64,000 nucleotides of DNA from Anaerolineae bacterium (GCA_022843745.1 JALHNB010000008.1:107468-171467); one strand, 5' to 3'; counted from the stretch's first letter, positions 26,858-35,939 are shown. Notes: generated by a model not told the origin, from the letters alone. A program made the numbers and translations.

Positions 26858-28114
26858 GTGGAACGACGACGTGTAGTCGTAACTGGAATGGGCATTATTT
26901 GTCCGACGGGTAATTCCGTCGAAGAAGCATGGGCCAATACCGCAGCGGGTAAAACGGGTATCCATACCATAACCCGTTTTGACACGTCCCATCTTGAGAA
27001 TCATTTTGGCGGCGAAGTCAAAAATTTTGACCCTGAACAATTTCTGGGTAAGCGTGAAGCGCGGCGAACAGATCGCGTCACGCAGCTTGCCCTGGTTGCA
27101 GCACAACAGGCGATAGCGGATTCGGGACTGGAAATCACGCCCGAAAATCGCTACGAAATCGGCTGCGTGATGGGATCGGGCATCGGCGGTATCGGCTCTC
27201 TGTTCGAAAGTATAAAAGGTTTCCTTGAGCGCGGTGCAAAGGCCGTCAGCCCATTGATGGTACCCATGATGCTGCCGGACAGCGCTTCCGGCAAAATATC
27301 CATGCTTTATGGATTGCGCGGCCCCAACTTTGCGATCTCAACAGCCTGTGCTACGGGCAATAACTCCATTGGTGAAGCCACCGAAATTATCCGGCGTGGC
27401 GCGGCGAAAGCTATTCTCGCAGGTAGTTCCGAGGCTGGACTGGTCGAAGTCGCCATTGCCAGCTTCAATAATATGACCGCGATTTCACGCCGTAACGACG
27501 AGCCGGAAAGAGCATCACGTCCCTTTGACCGTGATCGCGATGGTTTCGTGATCGCCGAGGGTGCGGCACTCATCATGCTGGAAGACCTGGAACACGCCAA
27601 AGCACGTGGCGCGAAAATCTACGCCGAAATTCTGGGCTATGGTCATACATCCGATGCCTATCACGTCACCGCGCCGTTAGAAACAGGCGAGGGCGCAGCA
27701 AAAGCGATTGAGTTTGCCATGGAAAACGCGGGTGTGACTGCGCAGGATATCGATTACATCAACGCACATGGCACCAGCACACCGCTGAACGATAAGAGCG
27801 AAACACTTGCGCTTAAACAGGCGTTGGGTGAACAGGCTTATGAAATCCCACTGAGTTCTACCAAATCGGTCACAGGACATTTGATGGGCGCAGCGGGCGC
27901 AGTGGAAGCCGTATTCTCGATTATGGCGATCCGCAACAGTTTTGTGCCACCAACCGTCAACCTGGAGAACCCAGACCCGGAATGTGACCTCAACTACACA
28001 CCAAATGTTGGTGTCGCCCGTGAAATCAATATCGCCATGAGCAATTCGTTCGGGTTTGGGGGACATAACGCCGTTTTGTTATTCGGCAAATATCATCAAA
28101 ATGGTCACTCGTAA
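26858..28114 (+). CDS. fabF: 3-oxoacyl-[ACP] synthase II
   Basis: Elongating condensing enzyme of fatty acid synthesis, 418 aa. Catalytic triad Cys164 (ISTACATGNN), His304 (NAHGTSTPLND) and His341 (KSVTGHLMGAAGA), with the GFGGHNAVLLF ending. GTG start with GGCGGAGGA upstream. Its 3' end overlaps the fabH start by 14 bp, so the pair is translationally coupled; no acpP, fabD or fabG is adjacent. Confidence 0.96.
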   Translation: MERRRVVVTGMGIICPTGNSVEEAWANTAAGKTGIHTITRFDTSHLENHFGGEVKNFDPEQFLGKREARRTDRVTQLALVAAQQAIADSGLEITPENRYEIGCVMGSGIGGIGSLFESIKGFLERGAKAVSPLMVPMMLPDSASGKISMLYGLRGPNFAISTACATGNNSIGEATEIIRRGAAKAILAGSSEAGLVEVAIASFNNMTAISRRNDEPERASRPFDRDRDGFVIAEGAALIMLEDLEHAKARGAKIYAEILGYGHTSDAYHVTAPLETGEGAAKAIEFAMENAGVTAQDIDYINAHGTSTPLNDKSETLALKQALGEQAYEIPLSSTKSVTGHLMGAAGAVEAVFSIMAIRNSFVPPTVNLENPDPECDLNYTPNVGVAREINIAMSNSFGFGGHNAVLLFGKYHQNGHS

Positions 28115-29318
28115 AAACGACATTCCACCGTTTCAGGAGAATGCAATTTACGCGCACATTGTCGGGTGGGGCATGTCCGTACCTGAACAGGTGCTTACCA
28201 ATCATGACTTAGCAGCCATTGTCGAAACCAGCGACGAATGGATTCAAGCCCGGACGGGCATCAAAGAACGGCGAATCGCGGGAGAAAACGAGTCTACGGC
28301 TACGCTCGGACTGAAGGCTGCCCAAAAAGCGCTCGAAGTGGCTGAACTTCTGCCTATTGAGCTTGATCTGATTATCGTAGCGACTTCTACGCCGGAAAAT
28401 ATTTTCCCCAGTACAGCCAGCCTGATTCAGGATTGGTTGGGCGCGGTACGTGCTGGCGCATTTGACCTGAGTGCCGCATGCTCCGGATTTGTCTATGCTG
28501 TCAACATGGCTGCGCAGTCCATTCGCTCCGGCAGCATTCAAAGTGCGCTGGTCATCGGTTCGGAAACCATGAGCCGCGTCATGGACTGGCAGGATCGCGG
28601 CACGTGTATCCTCTTTGGCGATGGCGCGGGCGCGGTAGTTTTACGGGCCAGCGACGTTGAAGGGGGTGTTCTCTCCAGCGTCTTACGTTCCGATGGTTCA
28701 GGCTGGGATTTACTTGGCATCCCAACCGTCGGAAGCATGGATGTCCACATACCAGAAGCCAGCCCCAACGGTCATAAAATGCATAAAATGCACATGAACG
28801 GCGGCGAAGTTTTTAAGTTCGCCACGCGGGTCATCACCGAAAGCGTTACCCAGGCGCTCGATCTGGCTGGCCTCGAAATGAGCGATGTCGCTTTGATCGT
28901 GCCGCATCAGGCAAATGCTCGAATCCTGCACTCAGCAGCCCGAAGCCTGAAAGTCGAAGCCGACATTTTCATGAGCAACGTAGACCGTTACGGCAACACC
29001 TCTGCCGCCTCGATTCCCATCGCCTTGTGCGAAGCCATTCAACAAGGTCGAATCCAGCAGGATGATAATATCGTTTTTGTCGGTTTCGGCGGTGGTCTGA
29101 CCTGGGCATCAATGGTGGTGAAATGGGGAACGCCGGAATATGCCGCACGACGTGCGCTTTATCAGCAGCGTCGGGAATTCAGCTACTTCCTGGCACGCTG
29201 GCGACGGCGGGCGCTGCAATGGAGCCGCCGCATCACTGAAACTGTCAGCCGCATTCGCCCTGAACGAGGCCGTATGCGCCGCCTGCGCCGCAAAATCGAC
29301 CAGTCAAATCTCCGCTAA
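28101..29318 (+). CDS. fabH: 3-oxoacyl-[ACP] synthase III with Arg-rich C-terminal tail
   Basis: Initiating condensing enzyme, 405 aa. Core motifs: TSDEWIQARTGIKERRI, DLSAACSGFVYAV with catalytic Cys127, VPHQANARI (His) and NVDRYGNTSAASIPIAL (Asn). After the usual end (FVGFGGGLTWASMVVKW) there are about 65 additional residues with roughly 19 arginines (for example FLARWRRRALQWSRRI), which normal FabH lacks. The ATG overlapping the fabF stop is used; an upstream alternative lies inside fabF. The tail could bind membrane, nucleic acid or acyl carrier protein; this is inference. Confidence 0.93.
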   Translation: MVTRKNDIPPFQENAIYAHIVGWGMSVPEQVLTNHDLAAIVETSDEWIQARTGIKERRIAGENESTATLGLKAAQKALEVAELLPIELDLIIVATSTPENIFPSTASLIQDWLGAVRAGAFDLSAACSGFVYAVNMAAQSIRSGSIQSALVIGSETMSRVMDWQDRGTCILFGDGAGAVVLRASDVEGGVLSSVLRSDGSGWDLLGIPTVGSMDVHIPEASPNGHKMHKMHMNGGEVFKFATRVITESVTQALDLAGLEMSDVALIVPHQANARILHSAARSLKVEADIFMSNVDRYGNTSAASIPIALCEAIQQGRIQQDDNIVFVGFGGGLTWASMVVKWGTPEYAARRALYQQRREFSYFLARWRRRALQWSRRITETVSRIRPERGRMRRLRRKIDQSNLR

Positions 29319-29324
29319 ATTTGG

Positions 29325-29366
29325 AAAACGCGCAAACTGACCGAAACTTTTTGCGCGTTTTCGACT
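29325..29366 (+). terminator. Terminator after fabH
   Basis: 12-bp perfect stem AAAACGCGCAAA (29325-29336) with TTTGCGCGTTTT (29350-29361), 13-base loop, ending in TTTTC. It sits a few bases past the fabH stop. Confidence 0.75.
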
Positions 29367-29485
29367 CGTTATATTTCAGAACAAACTGAACATTATCCAC
29401 GATCAAGCGGACATTTGTCACATTTGTCGCGCTGATAATGTTGCTATGGTTGATATATCCACAGATTTATAAAAGATAATGTCTT

Positions 29486-30067
29486 ATGATCGTCATCATA
29501 TTACCCGATATTCCGGCAGAAGATCGACTCCTGGCACAGGCACGTCAAGGCGATCAGACAGCCATCATGGAGATTTATGAGAGCTACTTTCCGCCGATTT
29601 ATCAATTTTTGCGCCTCCGCGTCGGAAACAAGGATGAGGCCGAAGACCTGGCGAGTGAAGTCTTTCTAAAATTTGTCAGCACTGTCCGGGGACGCAGTGC
29701 GCCGAATGTGAGTTTGCGAGGATGGTTGTTTCAGGTAGCCCGCAATGAACTGCACGCGCATTACGGTAAAAATCTTCGTTTTCCAACAACGACGCTGGAA
29801 GAATGGATGCCTGCTGCGTCTGAAACTGAACCTGAAAGTCAATTTATCCACAATTTGAGCGTCGAGCGCAGCCGCTATGCCCTGCGGATGCTTGTACCCG
29901 ACCAGCAGGAAGTGTTGATTCTTCGCTTTGGGCAGGCACTCAGTCTGCAAGAGACCGCCGATATTATGGGCAAAAGTGTCAGCGCCGTGAAATCACTACA
30001 GTTTCGCGCTGTCGATACACTGCGTCAAATCGTTGGGCAGATAAAAATGGAAACCGATCATGGCTGA
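29486..30067 (+). CDS. ECF-type RNA polymerase sigma factor
   Basis: 193 aa. Region 2: AIMEIYESYFPPIYQFLRLRVGNKDEAEDLASEVFLKFVSTV; linker; region 4: YALRMLVPDQQEVLILRFGQALSLQETADIMGKSVSAVKSLQFRAVDTLRQIV. Its stop overlaps the next ATG by 8 bp, so it forms a unit with the membrane protein, its likely anti-sigma or sensor partner. Upstream 29367-29485 contains two CATTTGTC direct repeats at about 29410-29425, a possible control site. The ribosome site is weak. Confidence 0.92.
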   Translation: MIVIILPDIPAEDRLLAQARQGDQTAIMEIYESYFPPIYQFLRLRVGNKDEAEDLASEVFLKFVSTVRGRSAPNVSLRGWLFQVARNELHAHYGKNLRFPTTTLEEWMPAASETEPESQFIHNLSVERSRYALRMLVPDQQEVLILRFGQALSLQETADIMGKSVSAVKSLQFRAVDTLRQIVGQIKMETDHG

Positions 30068-31319
30068 ACGAAATCTCCTTGACGCATTTGACGACTGTAT
30101 CGATCGGCTCGCCGCTGGTCAAAGTATTGATGATTGCTTACGCGCGTATCCACAATATGCCGCGCGGCTTCAACCTATGCTGGAAACGGGAGCGCTTGTA
30201 AGACGTGCCCAGGCCAGCCAAAGGGAGGTGACGGCAGCGCAAGACCGTGTGCGATTTCAAATTTCACAGGCGGTAACACAGCAACCCTCTCGCCGCGAAC
30301 AGCCTTTCCGCAGACTCAGTGTGTTAGTAGCAGGTCTGGCATTGGTGCTTATCGTCGGCTTGGGCAGCGGCGCATTGGCGCAGAACAGCCTGCCCGGTGA
30401 TATGCTCTATGGCTTTAAATTAACGAGCGAAACGGTCATTTTGAGCTTGTCGGGTAACGATTCAATCATTGCAGAGCGCTTTGAGCAGCGGCGTATCGAA
30501 GAAGCAGCGCGTTTGCTCGAACTGATGCGTACCGAGAATGTGAGATTTGCAGGCCAGGTGCAAGCGATAGGGGGCAGCATATGGCGCGTTGCAAACCTCG
30601 TGGTCAATGTCGAAAGTGAGACACCCGGCAGCAGCGAGGTCAACATAGGCGATCAGATTCGCGTCGATGGATTCACAACACCACAAGGCGAATTATTTGC
30701 CTCACAAATCACGCTGATCGAGCGAAATACAGATGAAGCAGACCCAACAAGCACTTCTGTGCCGACGATTGCGCCGAGTTTTACGCCCACGAATGAGCCA
30801 TCATTAACATCCACACCGACTGCAACGCCAACAAATACGCTTACGCCAACGCATACACTGACTGCAACCTTAACCAATACTCCCACGCCGTCACCAACAC
30901 TCAGTGTTCCGCCAACCGCGACAATTTGCAGCCCCAATAAGCCATCCAATTGGGTCAGCTATCAAATTCAGACGGGCGATACTCTCTCTGGGCTGGCAGC
31001 ACGTACAGATGCTTCTCTCGCAGAAATCCTCGCCGTGAACTGCCTCAGCGATGCTCGATTGATTATCGTCGGTCAGGAGATTTTCCTGCCGCGTACACCA
31101 ACCACTATCGCTTCGCCCACGCCACCCCCAGTTGGTAACGACAACGGAAGCAATAATCCTCCTCCGAGCAATGGCGGGCAAGGAGACAACGTTAATAATG
31201 ACGACAATGGTGGCGATAACTCAAATAGCAACGACAACAGCGATGACAACTCAAATGACAACGAAGATAACAGTGGTCATGGGGGAGGAAGTGACGATAA
31301 TGACAACGATGACGATTGA
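30060..31319 (+). CDS. Membrane-anchored DUF5667/LysM protein (probable sigma partner)
   Basis: 419 aa. Cytoplasmic N-terminal helical part (MAERNLLDAFDDCIDRLAAGQSIDDCLRAYPQYAARLQPML), one membrane segment (LSVLVAGLALVLIVGLGSGALA, about residues 84-107), then a DUF5667-like helical part (LPGDMLYGFKLTSETVILSLSGN). A small beta domain (VQAIGGSIWRVANLVVNVE...VGDQIRVDGF-like) follows, then a Thr/Pro-rich linker, a LysM repeat (SYQIQTGDTLSGLAARTDASLAEILAVNCLSDARLIIVGQEIFLP) and a C-terminal Asn/Asp/Gly-rich tail. The N-terminus resembles the anti-sigma-like proteins paired with ECF factors in Chloroflexota. Signal sensed is unknown. Confidence 0.85.
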   Translation: MAERNLLDAFDDCIDRLAAGQSIDDCLRAYPQYAARLQPMLETGALVRRAQASQREVTAAQDRVRFQISQAVTQQPSRREQPFRRLSVLVAGLALVLIVGLGSGALAQNSLPGDMLYGFKLTSETVILSLSGNDSIIAERFEQRRIEEAARLLELMRTENVRFAGQVQAIGGSIWRVANLVVNVESETPGSSEVNIGDQIRVDGFTTPQGELFASQITLIERNTDEADPTSTSVPTIAPSFTPTNEPSLTSTPTATPTNTLTPTHTLTATLTNTPTPSPTLSVPPTATICSPNKPSNWVSYQIQTGDTLSGLAARTDASLAEILAVNCLSDARLIIVGQEIFLPRTPTTIASPTPPPVGNDNGSNNPPPSNGGQGDNVNNDDNGGDNSNSNDNSDDNSNDNEDNSGHGGGSDDNDNDDD

Positions 31320-31336
31320 TACCTGTTGAGAATCAA

Positions 31337-31370
31337 AAAGCCCGGCTTGTGACCGGGCATTCGTTTTCAA
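31337..31370. terminator. Bidirectional terminator
   Basis: Stem GCCCGG (31340-31345) with CCGGGC (31353-31358), 7-base loop. AAAAA on the left gives a U tract for the minus-strand protease gene, and ATTCGTTTT on the right serves the plus-strand pair; the genes converge here. Confidence 0.8.
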
Positions 31371-31381
31371 TTTGCTTCGAT

Positions 31382-32125
31382 TTAGCGTCGCCGCTGGGCG
31401 ATACTGATGTAGTAAATCAGTTGCAGTACCGCCGTCACCGCAGCGGCAACGTAGGTCATAGCCGCAGCCGTCAATACAGCGCGCGATCCCGTTGCATCCT
31501 CTTCACTGTTCATCAAGCCCGCTTCGCGCAGAAGAATTAATCCCCGGCGGCTGGCATCAATTTCAACAGGCAGAGTCAGAATGGTGAACACCACCATCAC
31601 GGCGAAGAACGCGATCCCTAACCACAGTAAAGCAGTAATCTGGAAGAGCAACCCGGCAAAAATCATCGCGAAGGCGACCTGCGGACTGAAGCGCACTGCC
31701 GGGATCAGGAAATTGCGCATCTGGATAAAAATCGAGTTTTCCTCATGCTGCTGGGCATGACCGAGTTCATGCGCGACAATCGCCATCGAAGCCACCGTCG
31801 GCTGAGTAGCAACCGAGTCCGACATGCGGACGGTGTGGCTGGACGGGTCGTAATGATCGGTTAACTCTCCAGGAACACGCTCCAGGCCAATACCTTCAAC
31901 ACGCGCCCCACGCGCCTCGCTCCACCCCGAAGCATTTTCAAAATTCACATCACCCAGGCGTGTTTGCGTGATAATTCGCTGCGCTACCTGCGCACCTGTC
32001 AAACCAGACGCATTGCGAACCTGGCTCCATTTGCTATAAGCAGAACGCACGTAGGCTTGTGCAGCTAGCGAGATGAGCAACGTTGGGAGAAACACGAATA
32101 GCAGATAATTTGTATCGAAAAACAT
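31382..32125 (-). CDS. YugP-family neutral zinc metallopeptidase (membrane)
   Basis: 247 aa. N-terminal membrane segment (YLLFVFLPTLLISLAAQAYV), then a metalloprotease domain with the zinc motif AIVAHELGHAQQHEE, preceded by LTDHYDPSSHTVRMSD, and two to three membrane segments (FAMIFAGLLFQITALLWLGIAFFAVMVVFTI; AAAMTYVAAAVTAVLQLIYYI). EIDASRRGLILLREAGLMN supplies the third, acidic ligand region. Typical length and architecture of the YugP/DUF1957-unrelated Zn-protease family; substrates unknown. Confidence 0.92.
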   Translation of the reverse strand: MFFDTNYLLFVFLPTLLISLAAQAYVRSAYSKWSQVRNASGLTGAQVAQRIITQTRLGDVNFENASGWSEARGARVEGIGLERVPGELTDHYDPSSHTVRMSDSVATQPTVASMAIVAHELGHAQQHEENSIFIQMRNFLIPAVRFSPQVAFAMIFAGLLFQITALLWLGIAFFAVMVVFTILTLPVEIDASRRGLILLREAGLMNSEEDATGSRAVLTAAAMTYVAAAVTAVLQLIYYISIAQRRR

Positions 32126-32236
32126 GCGACTCCTCCGATTCTGTACACAACCATTCTATACGAGGTTGCATCTGAGAAGTCTCAGAAATGCGTCAGTAAG
32201 AGGTTAGAACCTCCACTACTTTTTTATCAACAATGT

Positions 32237-33865
32237 TTACTCAATCGAGCGAGCGCAGCGAAAACCTAAAAACGCAATAGAAGTGTTTGGTGCATATTGA
32301 AAGCGATAGGTTGTACGGAGGTGTGCCTGATCCTGAGTGTATGAACCACCACGCACCACACGAGATGAAGTATTATCGTTATTATTCTCACGTCCATCAT
32401 AGAATTTGTAAGGATATGGGAAACGAACTTGATCACCAATTGTACTTACCCACTCCAAAATATTGCCACTCATGTCTAATGCTCCTACCCATGATACGCC
32501 ACTTGGCTTACTGCCTACATCCCATGATACACCTTCTGAATTGTGAAAATATACAGGATTATCTCCCAAATCGCTGCCCTTCCAAGGATAGGTTAGCGCT
32601 TCTGGTCCACGCGCCGCATATTCCCATTCCCGCTCAGTTGGTAAACGTGCGCCGCGCCACTCACAGTAAGCTTTTGCCTGAAACCATGTAACATTATTAA
32701 TAGGTTGACTATCTGAAATCGAAAAATTATTAGGCTCAGTTCTCGTACATTTATCTGGAGCCATCGCCATACATTCAGTGTACATGGCGCGTGTGACCTC
32801 AGTACGATCTATCCAGAACGCTACATCAAAACATTGTGGATGAACTGGTTGTTCTTCAGGGCCGCCTTCATTGCTACCCATATTGAAGCAACCAATCGGG
32901 ACAAGTACCATATCTACACCATAGATATCGATTCGTCTGTAAGGCTCCCAATCATTGTTAACCACACCCATACAAGCAAGGTTTAGAGGTATAGGGTTAA
33001 TAGTTGGCAAGGGTGTGGGAGTATCTACTTCTACTACAAATTCAGTTGATACCCACCCTTCTATTTTGTTCGGCAACTGAACCTTCCACCACGAAGAATC
33101 ACTTTGATCGATAATTATTAAAATATCAGCTTGAGTTATATTGCCAATAACATCATAATTTGTACCCTTTCCTTCCCGCAAATTGATATTCCAGCTAACT
33201 CCCGGTTTCAATCGAGCTATTAAATCTGGTTTTACTTCACTTTCTAAAGCTTGGATATTAGAGACCCATTCAGTACAAGCAATTGCTGTAGCAGTCGCTG
33301 CTAAACGGTTCATTTCATTTACAGTTAACGTCAAATTTGGGGTGGGAGTCGGCATATCTGTCGAAGTAAATGTCGGTGAAGGTGTAGATGTTGCTGTGTT
33401 TGTTGGTGTATTTGTGGATGTTAGTGTAGGAAGAGGTGTATTGGTCGGGGTTGGCGTTGGGGTCGGAGGAGGTGTATTTGTTGGGATATTGGCTGCTAAC
33501 TGCGCACTTTGAGTTGCTAACAGTGCCGTAACCGTTAGAAATATAAAAGTCGCTTGGGCATCTTGTGTTGCTTGAGCATAAGCAGTTACTGTTAAATCAT
33601 CTGTAGGCGTTAGCGTAACTGTTGAGGTTGGTGTTACTGTTGGCTCATTTGTTAGCATAGGAGTATCAGATAATACAATAGTTGTTGGCGTATCAGCTAT
33701 ATTACCTAGGTTTATATTAAATATCCCGCTAATAATCGGGACTGATATAGTACCTATAAGACCGATAATTGCAACGATAATGCCTGCTGTAGTCGATTTT
33801 AGCCTTTCTACTTTTTTCCTTTTAGTGTCTGTAGTCAGATGTGGATTGGATGGATGAGCGCTCAA
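32237..33865 (-). CDS. SH3 and FGE-sulfatase domain protein, downstream part of an interrupted TIR fusion
   Basis: 542 codons from a TTG that has no evident ribosome site. Order: basic juxtamembrane stretch and one membrane segment (TTAGIIVAIIGLIGTISVPIIS, about 26-47); a Thr/Pro linker with NTPPPTPTPTPTNTPLPT; an SH3_3 domain (WNINLREGKGTNYDVIGNI...WWKVQLPNKIEGWVSTEFV); and an FGE-sulfatase/SUMF1 domain (VLVPIGCFNMGSNEGGPEEQPVHPQCFDVAFWIDRTEVT...ARLPTEREWEYAARGP...VVRGGSYTQDQ...FLGFRCARS). The paired active-site cysteines of true formylglycine enzymes are not at the expected RGGSW site. The frame continues upstream without a break into TIR coding sequence up to a TAA at 34118-34120, so this is the 3' part of a broken gene, or needs read-through. 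AT-rich relative to its neighbours. Confidence 0.8.
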   Translation of the reverse strand: MSAHPSNPHLTTDTKRKKVERLKSTTAGIIVAIIGLIGTISVPIISGIFNINLGNIADTPTTIVLSDTPMLTNEPTVTPTSTVTLTPTDDLTVTAYAQATQDAQATFIFLTVTALLATQSAQLAANIPTNTPPPTPTPTPTNTPLPTLTSTNTPTNTATSTPSPTFTSTDMPTPTPNLTLTVNEMNRLAATATAIACTEWVSNIQALESEVKPDLIARLKPGVSWNINLREGKGTNYDVIGNITQADILIIIDQSDSSWWKVQLPNKIEGWVSTEFVVEVDTPTPLPTINPIPLNLACMGVVNNDWEPYRRIDIYGVDMVLVPIGCFNMGSNEGGPEEQPVHPQCFDVAFWIDRTEVTRAMYTECMAMAPDKCTRTEPNNFSISDSQPINNVTWFQAKAYCEWRGARLPTEREWEYAARGPEALTYPWKGSDLGDNPVYFHNSEGVSWDVGSKPSGVSWVGALDMSGNILEWVSTIGDQVRFPYPYKFYDGRENNNDNTSSRVVRGGSYTQDQAHLRTTYRFQYAPNTSIAFLGFRCARSIE

Positions 33866-34264
33866 GTAAACATTTATTGTCTGGTAAAGCTTAATATAGT
33901 TCTGATTTTGGCCATGAATTTCTATTTTTTCACTACTCCGTATTTTTTCTTCAAGGTCTGATGGAGCATTTTTATAATCAATACCAGGTCGAATAATAAT
34001 AGGTATGCATTCGATATTTAAATTTAAGGCTTGACGGAATTCATGTTGAAAGCTCTCTGATTTAAGATAATTATTTGATATAAGGTAAACAAATATCTTG
34101 GCTTCCGAAATATATTTTTATATAATACCTTTCGTCTCTTTACCTCCTAAAACGTCATGTTTAGATAAAATCGTATGATCCTTAAACACTTCTTCTAGCT
34201 TAGCGAAAAGCTTTTCAAACGCTTCTTTATCACTATTATGATAAGAAACAAAGATTTTAGACAT
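33866..34264 (-). pseudogene. TIR-domain N-terminal portion, interrupted by an in-frame TAA
   Basis: Translating from the ATG at 34262-34264 gives MSKIFVSYHNSDKEAFEKL and on to KHDVLGGKETKGII, then TAA (34118-34120), then KYISEAKIFVYLISNNYLK and SESFQHEFRQALNLNIECIPIIIR, in the same frame, joining directly to the SH3/FGE frame. TIR box 1 (FVSYHNSD), a box-2-like VLGG and the S-x-x-F-x-x-E segment holding the usual NADase glutamate are recognisable. One base change (for example TAA from AAA, CAA or GAA) explains the break. The two halves together would make a TIR-TM-SH3-FGE protein of about 675 residues. Confidence 0.75.
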
Positions 34265-34506
34265 TTACTGTCCTGATAAGGTTTAATGAATAGTATTGAT
34301 AAGCATAACAATCTCAAATATAAAATGCAAAAACTTTAAAAACTCAAATTCTACTTAAATAAAGATAATTTAAAAGTTTGTTATATAACCAATGGTGCGA
34401 GCCGTAGTTTATTCAATAATTCGGGGTAAGCATTTGGCAGCTTCAAGATTGCTGCAAAACTTGCGGAACACCTTTATAATAGGCATAGGTGAAGAGGAAA
34501 TTATCA
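34265..34506. other. AT-rich intergenic gap upstream of the TIR and Uma2 genes
   Basis: Roughly 240 bp of AT-rich DNA between divergent genes. No RNA gene or strong hairpin seen. GAGGAAA at 34494-34500 is the ribosome site of the Uma2 gene. Confidence 0.5.
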
Positions 34507-35061
34507 ATGGTTATTCAGGATAAGCTTTACACAGTCGAAGAATTTGAGTCGTTTCTCACGCAACCTAAAAACAGGGATAGGAACTTTGAGCTTATTCATG
34601 GGGAGATCGTTGAAAAAACCATGCCAACTGAAGAACATGGAATTATCACTGTGAATATCAGTTCACCGATCAAAATTTATCTCAAGACACACCCCATTGG
34701 GCGTATCGGCGTAGAAGTGCGGAATCGGATGCCGAATGACCCTCACAATTCGCGGCAGCCCGATATTTCTTTTCGCGCAGACATCAACAAACCTGTTGTA
34801 AAGCGCGGCGCGGTACAGCAGATGCCCGATTTAGCCGTCGAAATCCAATCACCAGACGACAGCCTCAAATCAATGCGCGAAAAGGCTGAATATTATCTGG
34901 AAAATGGTGCGCGGTTGGTATGGCTCGTTCTACCCGCGAAAAAGTTAATTGAAGTTTATACGCCGGATGGCGTAGAGATTCTCACACAAGACGACACCCT
35001 CAGCGGTGAGGATATATTACCAGATTTCACGTTGCCTGTTCGCGAAGTTTTTGAGCTTTAG
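34507..35061 (+). CDS. Uma2-family (DUF820) putative restriction-like endonuclease
   Basis: 184 aa. PD-(D/E)XK-like fold markers of Uma2: YTVEEFESFL, FELIHGEIVEKTMPTEEHGIITVNI, QPDISFRADI, MPDLAVEIQSPDDS.KSMREKAEYYLENGARLVWLVLPAKKLIEVYTPDG, LSGEDILPDFTLPV. The catalytic candidates are the Asp in QPDISF, Glu and Gln in AVEIQSP and Lys in REKAEYY. ATG with GAGGAAA is chosen over a GTG six codons earlier. Uma2 genes are highly copied in Chloroflexota and cyanobacteria; biological role unsettled. Its stop overlaps the convergent panC by 4 bp. Confidence 0.9.
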   Translation: MVIQDKLYTVEEFESFLTQPKNRDRNFELIHGEIVEKTMPTEEHGIITVNISSPIKIYLKTHPIGRIGVEVRNRMPNDPHNSRQPDISFRADINKPVVKRGAVQQMPDLAVEIQSPDDSLKSMREKAEYYLENGARLVWLVLPAKKLIEVYTPDGVEILTQDDTLSGEDILPDFTLPVREVFEL

Positions 35062-35939
35062 CCGCCCAACACCCGCGACAGCCCCACACGATCATTCAAT
35101 TCAGCAGGCAAAATGAAATTGTCGAGCAGATGCGTTTTGCCGATTCCCACTGTCAGCGATACCAGCATCGGCGCATCGGACGGCTGCGTCAATTCCTGCA
35201 ATGTCCGCGCATCGGCAATCGAAACATAATCCGGCGCAGCTAACGGCTCGGTGCGCAGCGTGTCAAAAATCGCGCGGCGCAGCACTTCAGGATCACGCTC
35301 TCCGGCGGCATAAATATCGCCAGCATTTTGCAAGGCGCGATAAAGCACACTCGCTGCCCGCCTTTGTTCGGCGTTCAAATACACATTACGTGAACTCATT
35401 GCCAATCCATCCGGTTCACGCATGGTCGGGCAAACCGCGATTTCCAGCGGAAAGTTCAGATCGCGTACCATTTGGCGAATCACAGCGACCTGTTGGGCAT
35501 CTTTTTGACCGAAATAGGCCACCGTCGGCTGTGTGAGATTAAATAATTTCGCCACGACTGTCGCCACGCCGCGAAAATGACCGGGACGGCGTGCGCCTTC
35601 CAACCCCTGCGACACCTGCTCGACATCAATATAGGTCTGATAGCCGGGGGGATACATCAAATCGGGCGTGGGCGTAAATACGATGTCCACGCCCACCTCG
35701 CGCAGCAAATCCAGATCGCGCGGCAGATCACGCGGATAAGCCGCCAAATCCTCGTTCGCGGCAAACTGAGTCGGGTTGACAAAAATTGTCACCAGAACAG
35801 CATCATTTTCAGCACGTGCGGCCTCGACCAGCGAGAGATGTCCGGCGTGGAGCGCACCCATCGTCGGCACAACGCCCAAACGTCCATTTATTTGCGCCCG
35901 CATCTGCCGCAGAGCGGGAATATTATCAATGACTTGCAC
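35058..35939 (-). CDS. panC: Pantothenate synthetase
   Basis: Joins pantoate and beta-alanine using ATP. VPTMGALHAGHLSLVEAA (HIGH-type motif), VTIFVNPTQFAANEDLAAYPRDL, GHFRGVATVVAKLFNLTQPTVAYFGQKDAQQVAVIRQMV, REPDGLAMSSRNVYL and a C-terminal domain are all present. The GTG giving VQVIDNIPALRQ is chosen, since family members begin at this point and GGAG lies ten bases upstream; another GTG at 35960 is possible. The start overlaps the panB stop. About 293 aa. Confidence 0.95.
   Translation of the reverse strand: MQVIDNIPALRQMRAQINGRLGVVPTMGALHAGHLSLVEAARAENDAVLVTIFVNPTQFAANEDLAAYPRDLPRDLDLLREVGVDIVFTPTPDLMYPPGYQTYIDVEQVSQGLEGARRPGHFRGVATVVAKLFNLTQPTVAYFGQKDAQQVAVIRQMVRDLNFPLEIAVCPTMREPDGLAMSSRNVYLNAEQRRAASVLYRALQNAGDIYAAGERDPEVLRRAIFDTLRTEPLAAPDYVSIADARTLQELTQPSDAPMLVSLTVGIGKTHLLDNFILPAELNDRVGLSRVLGG

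Noticed and set aside
32237..33865. Genuine formylglycine-generating enzyme for sulfatase maturation
   Set aside because: The paired active-site cysteines are not found in the RGGS region, no sulfatase gene is near, and the domain is fused to TM/SH3/TIR modules.
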